A DNA stretch of 40,882 nucleotides from assembly GCA_026391595.1 (NCBI GenBank), contig JAPLDY010000175.1, positions 75,604 through 116,485 of the forward strand, in the 5' to 3' direction. The notes under the pieces were generated by a model. That model made no database searches. It had not been told where the DNA came from and saw only the letters and a program-made list of their open reading frames with translations. The stretch comes from Bacteroidia bacterium. GTDB lineage: Bacteria > Bacteroidota > Bacteroidia > Bacteroidales > VadinHA17. Below, piece after piece: positions 17,214-24,404 of this stretch; position 1 is the first letter of the stretch, and the number at the start of each line of letters is the position of its first letter. A program made the position numbers and the translations under genes.

Positions 17214-18641
17214 TTATTCGCCTCTTAATGCTTCTACCGGATTGAGCTTTAATGCTTTGCGTGCCGGGTAAATTGCCGATACTATTCCGGTAAGTACGAT
17301 AAGAATAGTCGTTGTAATAAAGAATTGCACGTCAATGGTGGGAAACAAGTGTGCTGAATAGCCCATTGCCTCCATACCCTCTGAATATTTCATCAGGTTT
17401 ATGCCTGTTTTACCAGTGATCGATATCGCTGCTTCACTTACAGCCATTCCTGCAAAACCGCCTACAATTGACAGGAAAATTGACTCCAGCATTATCATAA
17501 TGAATATTTTTCTGCGGTTCATCCCTATCGCCATCAGCATTCCCAGTTCCCTGGTCCTTTCAAGAACTGCCATAAGCATGGTATTTACAATTCCGAATGC
17601 CAGGGCTGCGAGTATCAGTACCATAAAGACAGCGTAGATCTGATTAATGAAATCTGTAATCATAGCAAGGTCGGGCTGAATTTCCTTCCAGTTAAGCACC
17701 TCATAATCTGGCAATTTTTCTCTTATTTTGGGTGTCATACTATTTGTAATGTCATTATTTTCAAGCCTGGCAATTACCCTGTGAAAAGAACCTTCCTCCA
17801 TCCCCGTAAGCTGCCTCAGCTCATCAATGGGAACAAACAGTGAGAGTGATTCAAACATATCATTATTGGTTCTGAAAATACCGCATACCCTGAATGCCGC
17901 ACCGGTCTGATTGTTGTTAATATCAAGAAACGAAAGTATGATCTTCGATCCTTCCCTGTAAGACCAGGCTGCTTCCCTGATCTTCCATCCATATTTCTGT
18001 ATCTCACCGGGGGCCAGTAATTTTTCGTATGCTTTTACAAATTTTTTATCTGAAGTAAATCTTTGGCCCTGAAGCACTTCAATTTTGGAAACAATTTCTG
18101 GAGGAATACCTTTTTCTTTCAGTGATGTCAATGCTTCCGGAGTTAAAATATACCGGATTATGTTCAATTCTTTTGCCAGTTTTTCGCCAATAAATACCGT
18201 ATTGAATTTTGTATTTGTTTCAAAGAAACTGCCTGTTCCGGGAATAAGCTTTTTGGACAATGTAAACATCTCCTTTTCCTTCCCGACATCAATACCCGTT
18301 ATCTCAACTCCTGAGCTTTTCGTAGCAGTTGTGGCAATTCCCCTGACTATTATCCTTCCGGTAACTTTTGTTACACCGGGCGTGGATTCCAGGGCAGAGA
18401 CAACTCCCGGATAATCTCTTATGATATTCTGTATATCGGCGCTGCTCCGGAACTCCTTATTGTTCACCTGAATATGGGCAAGTTCTTCATTAACCGCAGC
18501 ATCGATTCTCTGCACAACTGAGCTGTTTATTGCGGCCATTGAAAATATTCCGGCAAAAACGCCTATCGTTACCGCAGCGATAACTATCAGGCTTCTCGTT
18601 TTATTTCTCCAGACGTTTTTCCAGGCTATAGCTGTAATCAT
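17214..18641 (-). CDS. FtsX/LolE-type ABC permease 1
   Basis: 475 residues. An N-terminal membrane helix after AWKNVWRNKTRSLIVIAAVTIGVFAGIF is followed by a large periplasmic domain (about 45-345), then three C-terminal helices with the conserved MLMAVLERTRELGMLMAIGMNRRKIF coupling segment, as in LolC/LolE/MacB. The last residues are LKLNPVEALRGE, a typical ending of these permeases. It is paired with the next gene (9-base gap); the two are probably the two halves of a heterodimer. Confidence 0.9.
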   Translation of the reverse strand: MITAIAWKNVWRNKTRSLIVIAAVTIGVFAGIFSMAAINSSVVQRIDAAVNEELAHIQVNNKEFRSSADIQNIIRDYPGVVSALESTPGVTKVTGRIIVRGIATTATKSSGVEITGIDVGKEKEMFTLSKKLIPGTGSFFETNTKFNTVFIGEKLAKELNIIRYILTPEALTSLKEKGIPPEIVSKIEVLQGQRFTSDKKFVKAYEKLLAPGEIQKYGWKIREAAWSYREGSKIILSFLDINNNQTGAAFRVCGIFRTNNDMFESLSLFVPIDELRQLTGMEEGSFHRVIARLENNDITNSMTPKIREKLPDYEVLNWKEIQPDLAMITDFINQIYAVFMVLILAALAFGIVNTMLMAVLERTRELGMLMAIGMNRRKIFIMIMLESIFLSIVGGFAGMAVSEAAISITGKTGINLMKYSEGMEAMGYSAHLFPTIDVQFFITTTILIVLTGIVSAIYPARKALKLNPVEALRGE

Positions 18642-18650
18642 GTTTTGTTT

Positions 18651-20066
18651 TTAAGCTCGCATTGCGTTTATAACATTCATCCTGAAAATCTTGCGAGAAC
18701 TGAATATAATTGCAATCACAAGAATTATCAGCACAACCACGATCTGCCACAGGTAAAAAGTGTCTGGCAGCATTGTTGGCATCACCGGTTCAAATCCATA
18801 ATCTTCATACATACGGGCAAATTCACCAGTAAACCTCAACGGATGAAAATGTCCGTAAAAAACAATGGGCAGTGATCCGGCCACCCCGGCTGCAACACCC
18901 AATAAACCGATAAAGAGCATTTCAAGGGATACAACTTTCGCCAGTTTTGTCTTCTGCATTCCGATTGATACCAGCATTCCGAACTCCCTTCTCCTTTCAG
19001 CCATCATCATCAACACTGTTCCGAAGACTCCGAAGGCGATTACCATATAGAGCACACCGATCATTATCATTCCGCTTCTGTTATCGGCTTCCATCTGATT
19101 TACCATCAGCGCATTAAGCTCCTGCCATGTCTTTATTGTCATTGGATCTGATACCATATTTTTCAAGCGGTTCCCTGTCTGCAATATATCGTCATCATCG
19201 TTGCTTTTAAGACTAATAACCGCAGAGGTGGCCATCGCAGGAGCGGCATAAAGTTCCCTGGCAGATTCTATTGGCAGATAGACAATGATGTTGTCAATAT
19301 CCGGTGCTGACAGTTTAACTATTCCCTTGACCTTATACCTCCCTGCTGCTGTTGTTCCATGATAACCCTGACCCATAAGAACGATAGTATCGCCTACATT
19401 AGCTTTAAGGTATTCTGAAAGACCGTCACCGATAACTACATCATTTGTTTCTTTTCCCGTCAGAAAAGCATTGTTGAAAGAAGCATATCTCCGGATCAAA
19501 GGAAGAATTTCTGCACTATCTGAGTCGCTGATGCCGAAATCAATCATAAGCCGGGTTTCACCTGAATAGGCTTCCCCCTTGAAAAGATCCAGGAGTTTTT
19601 TTGTGTGGTCCGATACCTGTTCGTTCTTTATTTTTTCAATGGCATCTGGAGTAATCTTATATTTGACCAGCTTATTCCTGATATTCATGACTTTATTTTC
19701 ACCCGGGGGGTCAATACCTAGTACTAACACTCCCTGAGTATGGCTGCCTGCAGCTGCCAGTGCAAAGGATTCAAGTCGTGTTACAATATCAGTTACATTC
19801 GGGTCTTTTCTGATCTGATCAATAAGCGCTTGATTTATTTCAAAGCTGTTGTCAAGATTGGGATCATCAAAATAATCTATATGCTGAAGCTGCAGATACC
19901 CGCTGTATGATTCAATGACGTTCTTGAAAAGCCTGTCATATGCACCAAGCTGGAAAGACCGCATGACCAGTGCAAAGAAGACTGCGAAAAAAACAGATGC
20001 AGCTGTAATCAGCGTCCTTCTTTTGTTGCGCCAGATATTTTTCCATGCTAGCTGATAATCTTTCAT
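18651..20066 (-). CDS. FtsX/LolE-type ABC permease 2
   Basis: 471 residues. The topology is the same as in permease 1: an N-terminal helix after AWKNIWRNKRRTLITAASVFFAVFF, a periplasmic domain to about 340, three C-terminal helices with MMMAERRREFGMLVSIGMQKTKLAK, and the end RMNVINAMRA. Its ATG overlaps the stop of the LolA-like gene by four bases, so translation is probably coupled. Two different permeases with one ATPase match the LolCDE layout rather than the MacB homodimer. Confidence 0.9.
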   Translation of the reverse strand: MKDYQLAWKNIWRNKRRTLITAASVFFAVFFALVMRSFQLGAYDRLFKNVIESYSGYLQLQHIDYFDDPNLDNSFEINQALIDQIRKDPNVTDIVTRLESFALAAAGSHTQGVLVLGIDPPGENKVMNIRNKLVKYKITPDAIEKIKNEQVSDHTKKLLDLFKGEAYSGETRLMIDFGISDSDSAEILPLIRRYASFNNAFLTGKETNDVVIGDGLSEYLKANVGDTIVLMGQGYHGTTAAGRYKVKGIVKLSAPDIDNIIVYLPIESARELYAAPAMATSAVISLKSNDDDDILQTGNRLKNMVSDPMTIKTWQELNALMVNQMEADNRSGMIMIGVLYMVIAFGVFGTVLMMMAERRREFGMLVSIGMQKTKLAKVVSLEMLFIGLLGVAAGVAGSLPIVFYGHFHPLRFTGEFARMYEDYGFEPVMPTMLPDTFYLWQIVVVLIILVIAIIFSSRKIFRMNVINAMRA

Positions 20067-20827
20067 CTTATCGTTTTCATATTCTGCTGAGAAAAGAAGC
20101 TTTCATCAATCTTTATATTGAATTTTATTTCAACTATCTTCAGGATGGTTTTATACCCTTCATTTTCAGCAGGAACAAGCTCAATGAGAGTCGGGATAAA
20201 CCTGCCGTCCATCATCCTGAGCTCAGAAGCTTTTTCTGATCTTACCAGATAGCCGTCTTCATCAAAAAGCTCAGCTTTCAGAGCGATGAACTCTTTCTTG
20301 TCGATCCACCACATCTGTTTTCCCCACAGAACGTCTGCATTTTCTTTTGCCACAAGTTTTATTTTCCAGCAATCATGGCCATCAACGGTTTCCGAACCTT
20401 CAATTGTATGATCATAGTCGCTTACAACCGAAGATTCTCTGAGAATATCATCGTTTGTATAGTCGGAGCCCATCCATCCCTGGGACATCATTGAGGGTGG
20501 CAGCTTGACAAGCCTGTTGATGGCAGGATTCCAACTCCACATTTCTGTTTTTCGCTTCAGGAAGGTCTCTCCTTTCTCCCGTGCCGGAGAGGTGATCAGA
20601 GTTAAGGCGTAATCTTCCTCTTTCGACCATGATTTGAATTCAACAGTTCTCTGCCACGAAGGCCTTACTATTGTCATTGTCATGACGCTGTAACCGCTTT
20701 GCTCTCCCTTGAATTTTTCGTCAGTTTTTCTGACAATTTCGGTTGCGCTGATCTCCTGGGCAAGAAGTAAATTTAAGTAGCTCCCCTGATACAGAAGAAA
20801 AATTAAGATTGTTACAACTATCTTCAT
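20063..20827 (-). CDS. LolA-like periplasmic carrier (outer-membrane lipoprotein-sorting family)
   Basis: 254 residues from the ATG at 20827; the longer frame begins with TTG at 20851 inside tetR. The signal peptide is MKIVVTILIFLLYQGSYLNLLLA(Q). The mature protein has the pattern of the LolA_like family (PF17131): RPSWQRTVEFKSWSKEEDYALTLITSPAREKGETFLKR, then MWSWNPAINRLVKLPPSMM and GWMGSDYTNDDI. Known relatives are encoded beside RND/MMPL exporters and outer-membrane barrels; here the exporter is an FtsX-type ABC. It should shuttle a lipid or lipoprotein across the periplasm. The start is 7 bases after the tetR stop. Confidence 0.85.
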   Translation of the reverse strand: MKIVVTILIFLLYQGSYLNLLLAQEISATEIVRKTDEKFKGEQSGYSVMTMTIVRPSWQRTVEFKSWSKEEDYALTLITSPAREKGETFLKRKTEMWSWNPAINRLVKLPPSMMSQGWMGSDYTNDDILRESSVVSDYDHTIEGSETVDGHDCWKIKLVAKENADVLWGKQMWWIDKKEFIALKAELFDEDGYLVRSEKASELRMMDGRFIPTLIELVPAENEGYKTILKIVEIKFNIKIDESFFSQQNMKTIR

Positions 20828-20834
20828 AAAAAGC

Positions 20835-21473
20835 TTATTTAAATAACTCAATTATCCTGTTTAGGGCTTTTTCATTCTTATCAATATTATAGTCAGAGTA
20901 GATGCTGGTTAAAGCAAAACCCTCAATGGTGATGAAAAACATATCTGTCTCTGTGTCAGTATCATATTGATCCCCCGTTTTCGCTTTTTTCCTTATAAAA
21001 TAATCTTTGATCATTTTCATTATCTGCGACGGGTAATTTGTGTCCCCTGGTTCATGCCCGGGGTGAATCAAAGAATCGGATTCGGGAAAAGCTTTAAGAA
21101 ACTGCTCCCTGACATCATTTTGTAAAAGAAGCTGAAATAACAAACGCCAGAATGATTTTTTGCCTTGCAGCATTGTATTTATTTTCCTGATGAAAAATTC
21201 AAATTCTTCATCTGAAAGATATCCATCCTTGTCAATGTCGAGGTAATGGTACACTTCATTCACCGACCTGTGAACAATTGCTTTCAGCAGAGCTTCCTTA
21301 CTATCAAAATAATTGTATAACAAACCCTTTGAGATCCCTGCATGACGTGCAATATGACTTATGGTCGTTCTGAAGTAACCTTCGTTGGCAAAATGTTCGA
21401 GTGCAACGTCCATAATAAGTGTCATTTTCTCTTCCCTGATTTCCCTGAATTGCTGTGGAGTTCTTGGTGACAT
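20835..21473 (-). CDS. TetR-family regulator with an EF-hand-like loop
   Basis: 212 residues from the ATG at 21473; a longer TTG frame would start at 21500, inside the promoter. The N-terminal helix-turn-helix is typical: TTISHIARHAGISKGLLYNYFDSKEALLKAI (residues 36-66). In the ligand domain, residues 79-90 read DIDKDGYLSDEE. Asp at 1, 3 and 5, Gly at 6, Leu at 8 and Glu at 12 is the canonical EF-hand calcium loop, flanked by helix-like segments. It leads the LolA-ABC-barrel unit and has a palindromic operator over its own promoter, so autorepression is likely. Calcium sensing is inferred. Confidence 0.92.
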   Translation of the reverse strand: MSPRTPQQFREIREEKMTLIMDVALEHFANEGYFRTTISHIARHAGISKGLLYNYFDSKEALLKAIVHRSVNEVYHYLDIDKDGYLSDEEFEFFIRKINTMLQGKKSFWRLLFQLLLQNDVREQFLKAFPESDSLIHPGHEPGDTNYPSQIMKMIKDYFIRKKAKTGDQYDTDTETDMFFITIEGFALTSIYSDYNIDKNEKALNRIIELFK

Positions 21474-21484
21474 GTTTTTTTTGA

Positions 21485-21500
21485 TTGAACGTTCGGTCAA
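21485..21500. promoter_or_regulatory. Probable TetR operator
   Basis: The minus strand reads TTGACCGAACGTTCAA, an inverted repeat with 12 of 16 positions symmetric and a perfect GAACGTTC core. TTGACCG-type half sites are common for TetR regulators. It touches the -7 box (21498-21505) and covers the expected transcript start, so a bound repressor would block initiation of its own operon. Confidence 0.65.
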
Positions 21501-21528
21501 AGTTAAAACAGAGTTTTTAAAAAGTCAA
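21498..21528 (-). promoter_or_regulatory. Promoter of the tetR-LolA-ABC-barrel operon
   Basis: On the minus strand TTG (21526-21528), 20 bases, then TAACTTTG (21498-21505), an exact TAnnTTTG box with near-ideal spacing. It places the transcript start near 21490 and supports the ATG at 21473 as the tetR start. Confidence 0.65.
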
Positions 21529-21560
21529 GTTTTTTTAAGTCTTTTTTGTGTAATAACCCC

Positions 21561-21577
21561 GAGGGTGTCTCAAAAGC
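21561..21577. other. Possible IS-end remnant
   Basis: GAGGGTGTCTCAAAAGC resembles the outer ends of several insertion sequences (G-x-GTGTCTCAAAA). No transposase or second end is visible nearby. The similarity is from memory and weak. Confidence 0.2.
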
Positions 21578-21592
21578 CTATATCTTGCCCCA

Positions 21593-21852
21593 AATCCCTT
21601 AACTACCCTTTATACACATCTTTATGGAATTGGTTGACAAGGCAGGAGATTCCTCGGCTTCGCCTCGGGATGAGGAATCTCCTTATGTATTCACAAATCA
21701 TCATAAGTTGAGGTGCCTGAGAATTAGGATGCTAAAGGATCTTTTGGAATCTAAATCCTGATATTTGATCTTAAATAAAGGATAAAAATACACAGTATAA
21801 ACTTATATATCAACATAATACATAGATGTGTATAAAGAGTAGAATCCCTTAA
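21593..21852. mobile_element. MITE-like element with 10-bp target duplication
   Basis: A 240-base segment (21603-21842) is bounded by inverted repeats: CTACCCTTTATACACATCT at 21603-21621 and its complement with one mismatch at 21824-21842 (18 of 19). Directly outside both ends is the same 10-base word AATCCCTTAA (21593-21602 and 21843-21852), as left by target-site duplication. No open reading frame of note lies inside. A 12-bp hairpin (21644-21683) is internal. This is the structure of a non-autonomous element moved by a transposase encoded elsewhere. The whole gene-free stretch 21474-21869 otherwise holds only the tetR promoter and C/G-rich remnants. Confidence 0.75.
21644..21683. repeat. 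Hairpin inside the MITE-like element
   Basis: Arms AGGAGATTCCTC (21644-21655) and GAGGAATCTCCT (21672-21683) are perfectly complementary over 12 bases, with a 16-base GC-rich loop that contains GGC-TTC-GCC. GGAGATTCCTCGGCTTCGCCTCGG-like words are common as dispersed repeats in environmental genomes, so this may be a repeat nested in the element. Confidence 0.6.
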
Positions 21853-21869
21853 GGGGGGGGTTATGCTTT

Positions 21870-22661
21870 TTAGAATCCCTCCAAAGTATTCAGTATCTTT
21901 TCCCTTGTGGTCACCCCTTGCTGATCTTTTATCGCTGCATTAATCCAGGGCCCGTACATGGGATTTGGAAGGATGATGAATTCTGTTCCGAATTTTTCCC
22001 TGTTCTGATCGACTGCACCAAATCCAAGATCTTCTCCCCGGGTATCGAAGACAACATTAAAATCTGCCAGGTTATCACCAATAAGCATTATAACATCATA
22101 TTTTTTTTCTATTGCTATCCGTCTGGGTTCTTTGGTGCTTATATCATTTTTCAGAATCATGTGGCCCGGATCTGTAAACGGGAATCCCAGCTTTTCAAGG
22201 TTGCTGACGGTAGGCTGAAGTTCATCAGGCATCTCACGGTTAGTAACATAGAATACTTCAGTGTTTTTTGACTTGGCGAATTTTACAAATTCCATCGCTC
22301 CGGGTAATGCTGCCGCTGAACCCTTGTACACCCACTTCTTCCAAATATTATCTGAAAACGGTACATTGTTTTCGATCATATAGACTTCTGAAGGACTGTT
22401 ATCAAGAATTGTTTCATCAATATCCATTATTACTGCTGCCGGTTTTCCACTGTTCCTGTTTTGTAGTTTTTCGGACAGTGACCGCTCGGCAATATTGTAC
22501 CCCTGATAATACAATGCCTTCATTTCGGCCGACTTCTGGAACCAAAGCACCGACAAAATAAGCGGATCCTGATTTTCAGACTTCGTTAAATCAACAGGTC
22601 GTTTAACAGCACATGAAAAGAACAGGGTGGAGGCAATCAGAATACCGGCAATTTTTTTCAT
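21870..22661 (-). CDS. e(P4)-type lipoprotein acid phosphatase (5'-nucleotidase)
   Basis: 263 residues. It starts MKKIAGILIASTLFFSCAVK, a lipoprotein signal with Cys17, so it is anchored in the envelope facing the periplasm or outside. The HAD-type catalytic motif MDIDETILDNSP (near 89-100; first Asp nucleophile, second acid/base) identifies the class C acid phosphatase or e(P4) family. YVTNRE and IMLIGDNLADFN give the second and fourth HAD motifs. Members release phosphate from nucleotides such as NMN or AMP before uptake. A single gene with its own promoter (22687-22716). Confidence 0.92.
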   Translation of the reverse strand: MKKIAGILIASTLFFSCAVKRPVDLTKSENQDPLILSVLWFQKSAEMKALYYQGYNIAERSLSEKLQNRNSGKPAAVIMDIDETILDNSPSEVYMIENNVPFSDNIWKKWVYKGSAAALPGAMEFVKFAKSKNTEVFYVTNREMPDELQPTVSNLEKLGFPFTDPGHMILKNDISTKEPRRIAIEKKYDVIMLIGDNLADFNVVFDTRGEDLGFGAVDQNREKFGTEFIILPNPMYGPWINAAIKDQQGVTTREKILNTLEGF

Positions 22662-22686
22662 TTATTTCCGTTTTTTTAAGTCGATC

Positions 22687-22716
22687 GAAATATATTTCTT
22701 TTTCAGCAGTGTTCAA
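22687..22716 (-). promoter_or_regulatory. Promoter of the e(P4)-type phosphatase gene
   Basis: On the minus strand TTG (22714-22716), exactly 19 bases, TATATTTC (22687-22694), one base off TAnnTTTG. The leader to the ATG at 22661 would be about 20 bases. Confidence 0.6.
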
Positions 22717-22779
22717 TAATATGGATCCCTAAAAATGAAATTATTAAACCGGGCTTTCATATTTTCAGAAAAGATTTTC

Positions 22780-22787
22780 TATCTTTA
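22780..22787 (+). promoter_or_regulatory. Candidate -7 box of the GH16-like gene
   Basis: TATCTTTA is one base from TAnnTTTG and lies 26 bases before the ATG at 22814. No TTG is found at -33. Confidence 0.35.
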
Positions 22788-22813
22788 TCAATTGTACTTA
22801 AAACATTTATGCA

Positions 22814-24226
22814 ATGGCAAGTCTCAGGCTTCTACTTGGATTGATCCCCTCTACTGCTAAAATTGAGCAGGCAGAAAAGGCCCTGATTACCGAATTTGAA
22901 AAGCTTAATGCCTTTTCAGGATCCGAAACCCTGAAAAAATTCACGGAGCTTAAAGAGCTGGTGACCTCTTCCTCCTTCCTTTCAAAAAAGAAAGAAATAG
23001 AGTCATTCAGCTTCAAAGCATCTGACGAATATGCAAAGGAAAAAGAGTTCCTTTCCCTTCAGAAAGCAAAGGATATCGTCCTCTATTACAGAACAGTAGC
23101 AGGATCAACCCTTAAGAAATTCAAGGAGCTTGATGGCTCTGAAAAGATATCAGGCTATGAATCCCTTCAAAAGCTGGTATCATCGATGGAGTTCCGCGAA
23201 AAAATGAAAACAAAGGAATTCAAAGGCTCTGATGATGATAAGAAACTCCAGGAATTCAACCGTCTGAAGGCAAACCCGGAAATCCAGGATTATTTTAAAT
23301 TTAAAAAATCAAAGGAGTATGCCAATTTCCTGAATATCGACGGATCTTCAAAGCTCACGCGTTTTAATGAGCTGAAGGATTATGTTGCAACCACTGAATT
23401 CAAGGATAAGAAAGCTTATCTTCTCGATAAGAAGAGATTCGAGAAAACCGATATGTTCAAAAGTCTCGAAGAGTACAATAGAATGAGCAAGAACGAGGAT
23501 ATCCTTTGGTATTTCAAAGTTAAGGATTCCAACAAATTTGATGCTCTGAAAACAAGAGAACTAACTTTCAGCGATGAGTTCGAAGGCGATAAGCTCGACA
23601 CAAAAACCTGGCTTACCAACTATTTCTGGGGCGACAAACTCCTTAAGGACAATTATACCGTTGGCAAAGATCTCCAGGCGTATACTGAAAAAGAAAACTT
23701 TGAGGTTCGAAACAGCCTCCTGAAGATCATCACCAAGCCGCAGAAGAAGGAAGGTAAAGTTTGGAGCCCTGACGGTTTCATGACAAAAGAATTCGCCTAT
23801 ACTTCCGGGATCGTAAACACCGGAAAAAGTTTCAGACAGAAATATGGTACTTTCAGCGCAAAGATCAAGCTTGGAAATCCTGCTGCAAAATCTGCATTCT
23901 GGATGCTTTCGGATAAGATCACACCTCATATTAACGTATGCCGGACTGCAAACGGAAAGGTTATCTCTGATTTTTTTGCAACCCCCGAAAAGAGGGCAAA
24001 AGGCTCGATAGGCGGTAAATACGCGAACGATTTCTATATCTTCACTCTTGAATGGACAGCTGATAAGCTCGTCTGGAAAATAAACGACACCGAAGTCCTT
24101 ACCCAGACAAACGATGTACCCAAAGAACCAATGTATATACTCCTCTCCGGCGGTCTTGACAAGCCCGTCAACAGCATGACAACCATGGAGATAGACTGGA
24201 TACGGGTATATCAATCGAAGAAGTGA
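22814..24226 (+). CDS. GH16-fold protein with three N-terminal repeats, catalytic residues missing
   Basis: 470 residues. Residues 40-248 hold three repeats of about 70 residues (near 40-108, 112-179 and 180-248), each with LxxFxELKxxV, SxEF, DxxKxLxEFxxLK and YFKxKxSxxF elements. Residues 250-467 match the GH16 beta-sandwich: LTFSDEFEGDKLDTKTW at the start, YTSGIVNTGKSFRQKYGTFSAKIK, FWML, and MEIDWIRVYQ at the end. Where active enzymes have E-x-D-x-x-E, this has HINVCR (372-377). No clear signal peptide is present. A carbohydrate-binding or structural role is more likely than hydrolysis; true function unknown. Confidence 0.8.
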   Translation: MASLRLLLGLIPSTAKIEQAEKALITEFEKLNAFSGSETLKKFTELKELVTSSSFLSKKKEIESFSFKASDEYAKEKEFLSLQKAKDIVLYYRTVAGSTLKKFKELDGSEKISGYESLQKLVSSMEFREKMKTKEFKGSDDDKKLQEFNRLKANPEIQDYFKFKKSKEYANFLNIDGSSKLTRFNELKDYVATTEFKDKKAYLLDKKRFEKTDMFKSLEEYNRMSKNEDILWYFKVKDSNKFDALKTRELTFSDEFEGDKLDTKTWLTNYFWGDKLLKDNYTVGKDLQAYTEKENFEVRNSLLKIITKPQKKEGKVWSPDGFMTKEFAYTSGIVNTGKSFRQKYGTFSAKIKLGNPAAKSAFWMLSDKITPHINVCRTANGKVISDFFATPEKRAKGSIGGKYANDFYIFTLEWTADKLVWKINDTEVLTQTNDVPKEPMYILLSGGLDKPVNSMTTMEIDWIRVYQSKK

Positions 24227-24231
24227 CCCCC

Positions 24232-24249
24232 GTCCCGCAAAGGCGGGAC
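24232..24249. terminator. GC-rich hairpin after the GH16-like gene
   Basis: GTCCCGC-AAAG-GCGGGAC, seven perfect pairs, begins 6 bases after the stop. It is followed by a second C/G palindrome at 24251-24266. A T run is lacking, so it may be a repeat element that also helps termination. Confidence 0.5.
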
Positions 24250-24308
24250 TGCCCCCCGAGGGGGCCTAATTCACAGATATTCAGCTATTTATATTATGTT
24301 AGGGTTTT

Positions 24309-24341
24309 ATCCCCCCTTCAGGGGGGATGTCGCGCAGCGAC
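24309..24341. repeat. Tandem hairpins upstream of the ECF sigma gene
   Basis: ATCCCCCC-TTCA-GGGGGGAT (24309-24328, eight perfect pairs) is directly followed by GTCGC-GCA-GCGAC (24329-24341, five perfect pairs), then TGGGGGG. The structure looks like a dispersed palindromic unit. It lies immediately before the sigma-factor promoter. Confidence 0.6.
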
Positions 24342-24358
24342 TGGGGGGCCATTTATTC

Positions 24359-24384
24359 TGTAACATTTTCCCGTTTCACACGTC
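24359..24384 (+). promoter_or_regulatory. Probable ECF-type autoregulated promoter
   Basis: TGTAACA (24359-24365), 15 bases, CGTC (24381-24384). An AAC-containing -35 and CGTC -10 are the usual marks of promoters read by ECF sigma factors, not of the housekeeping TTG/TAnnTTTG type seen elsewhere in the window. It lies 20 bases before the ATG at 24405, so self-activation is likely. Confidence 0.6.
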
Positions 24385-24404
24385 TTTGCATTGTAAACCG
24401 GTTT

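Noticed and set aside
23561-24214. 217-codon minus-strand frame opposite the GH16-like domain
   Set aside because: No recognisable domain or upstream signal; the plus strand matches a known fold over the whole stretch.
24230-24345. CRISPR-like repeats
   Set aside because: The palindromes differ in sequence and spacing, there is no repeat-spacer periodicity, and no cas gene is nearby.
24327-24404. Longer N-terminus for the ECF sigma factor
   Set aside because: It would start inside the GC hairpin unit and span the predicted promoter; sigma region 2 begins just after the ATG at 24405.
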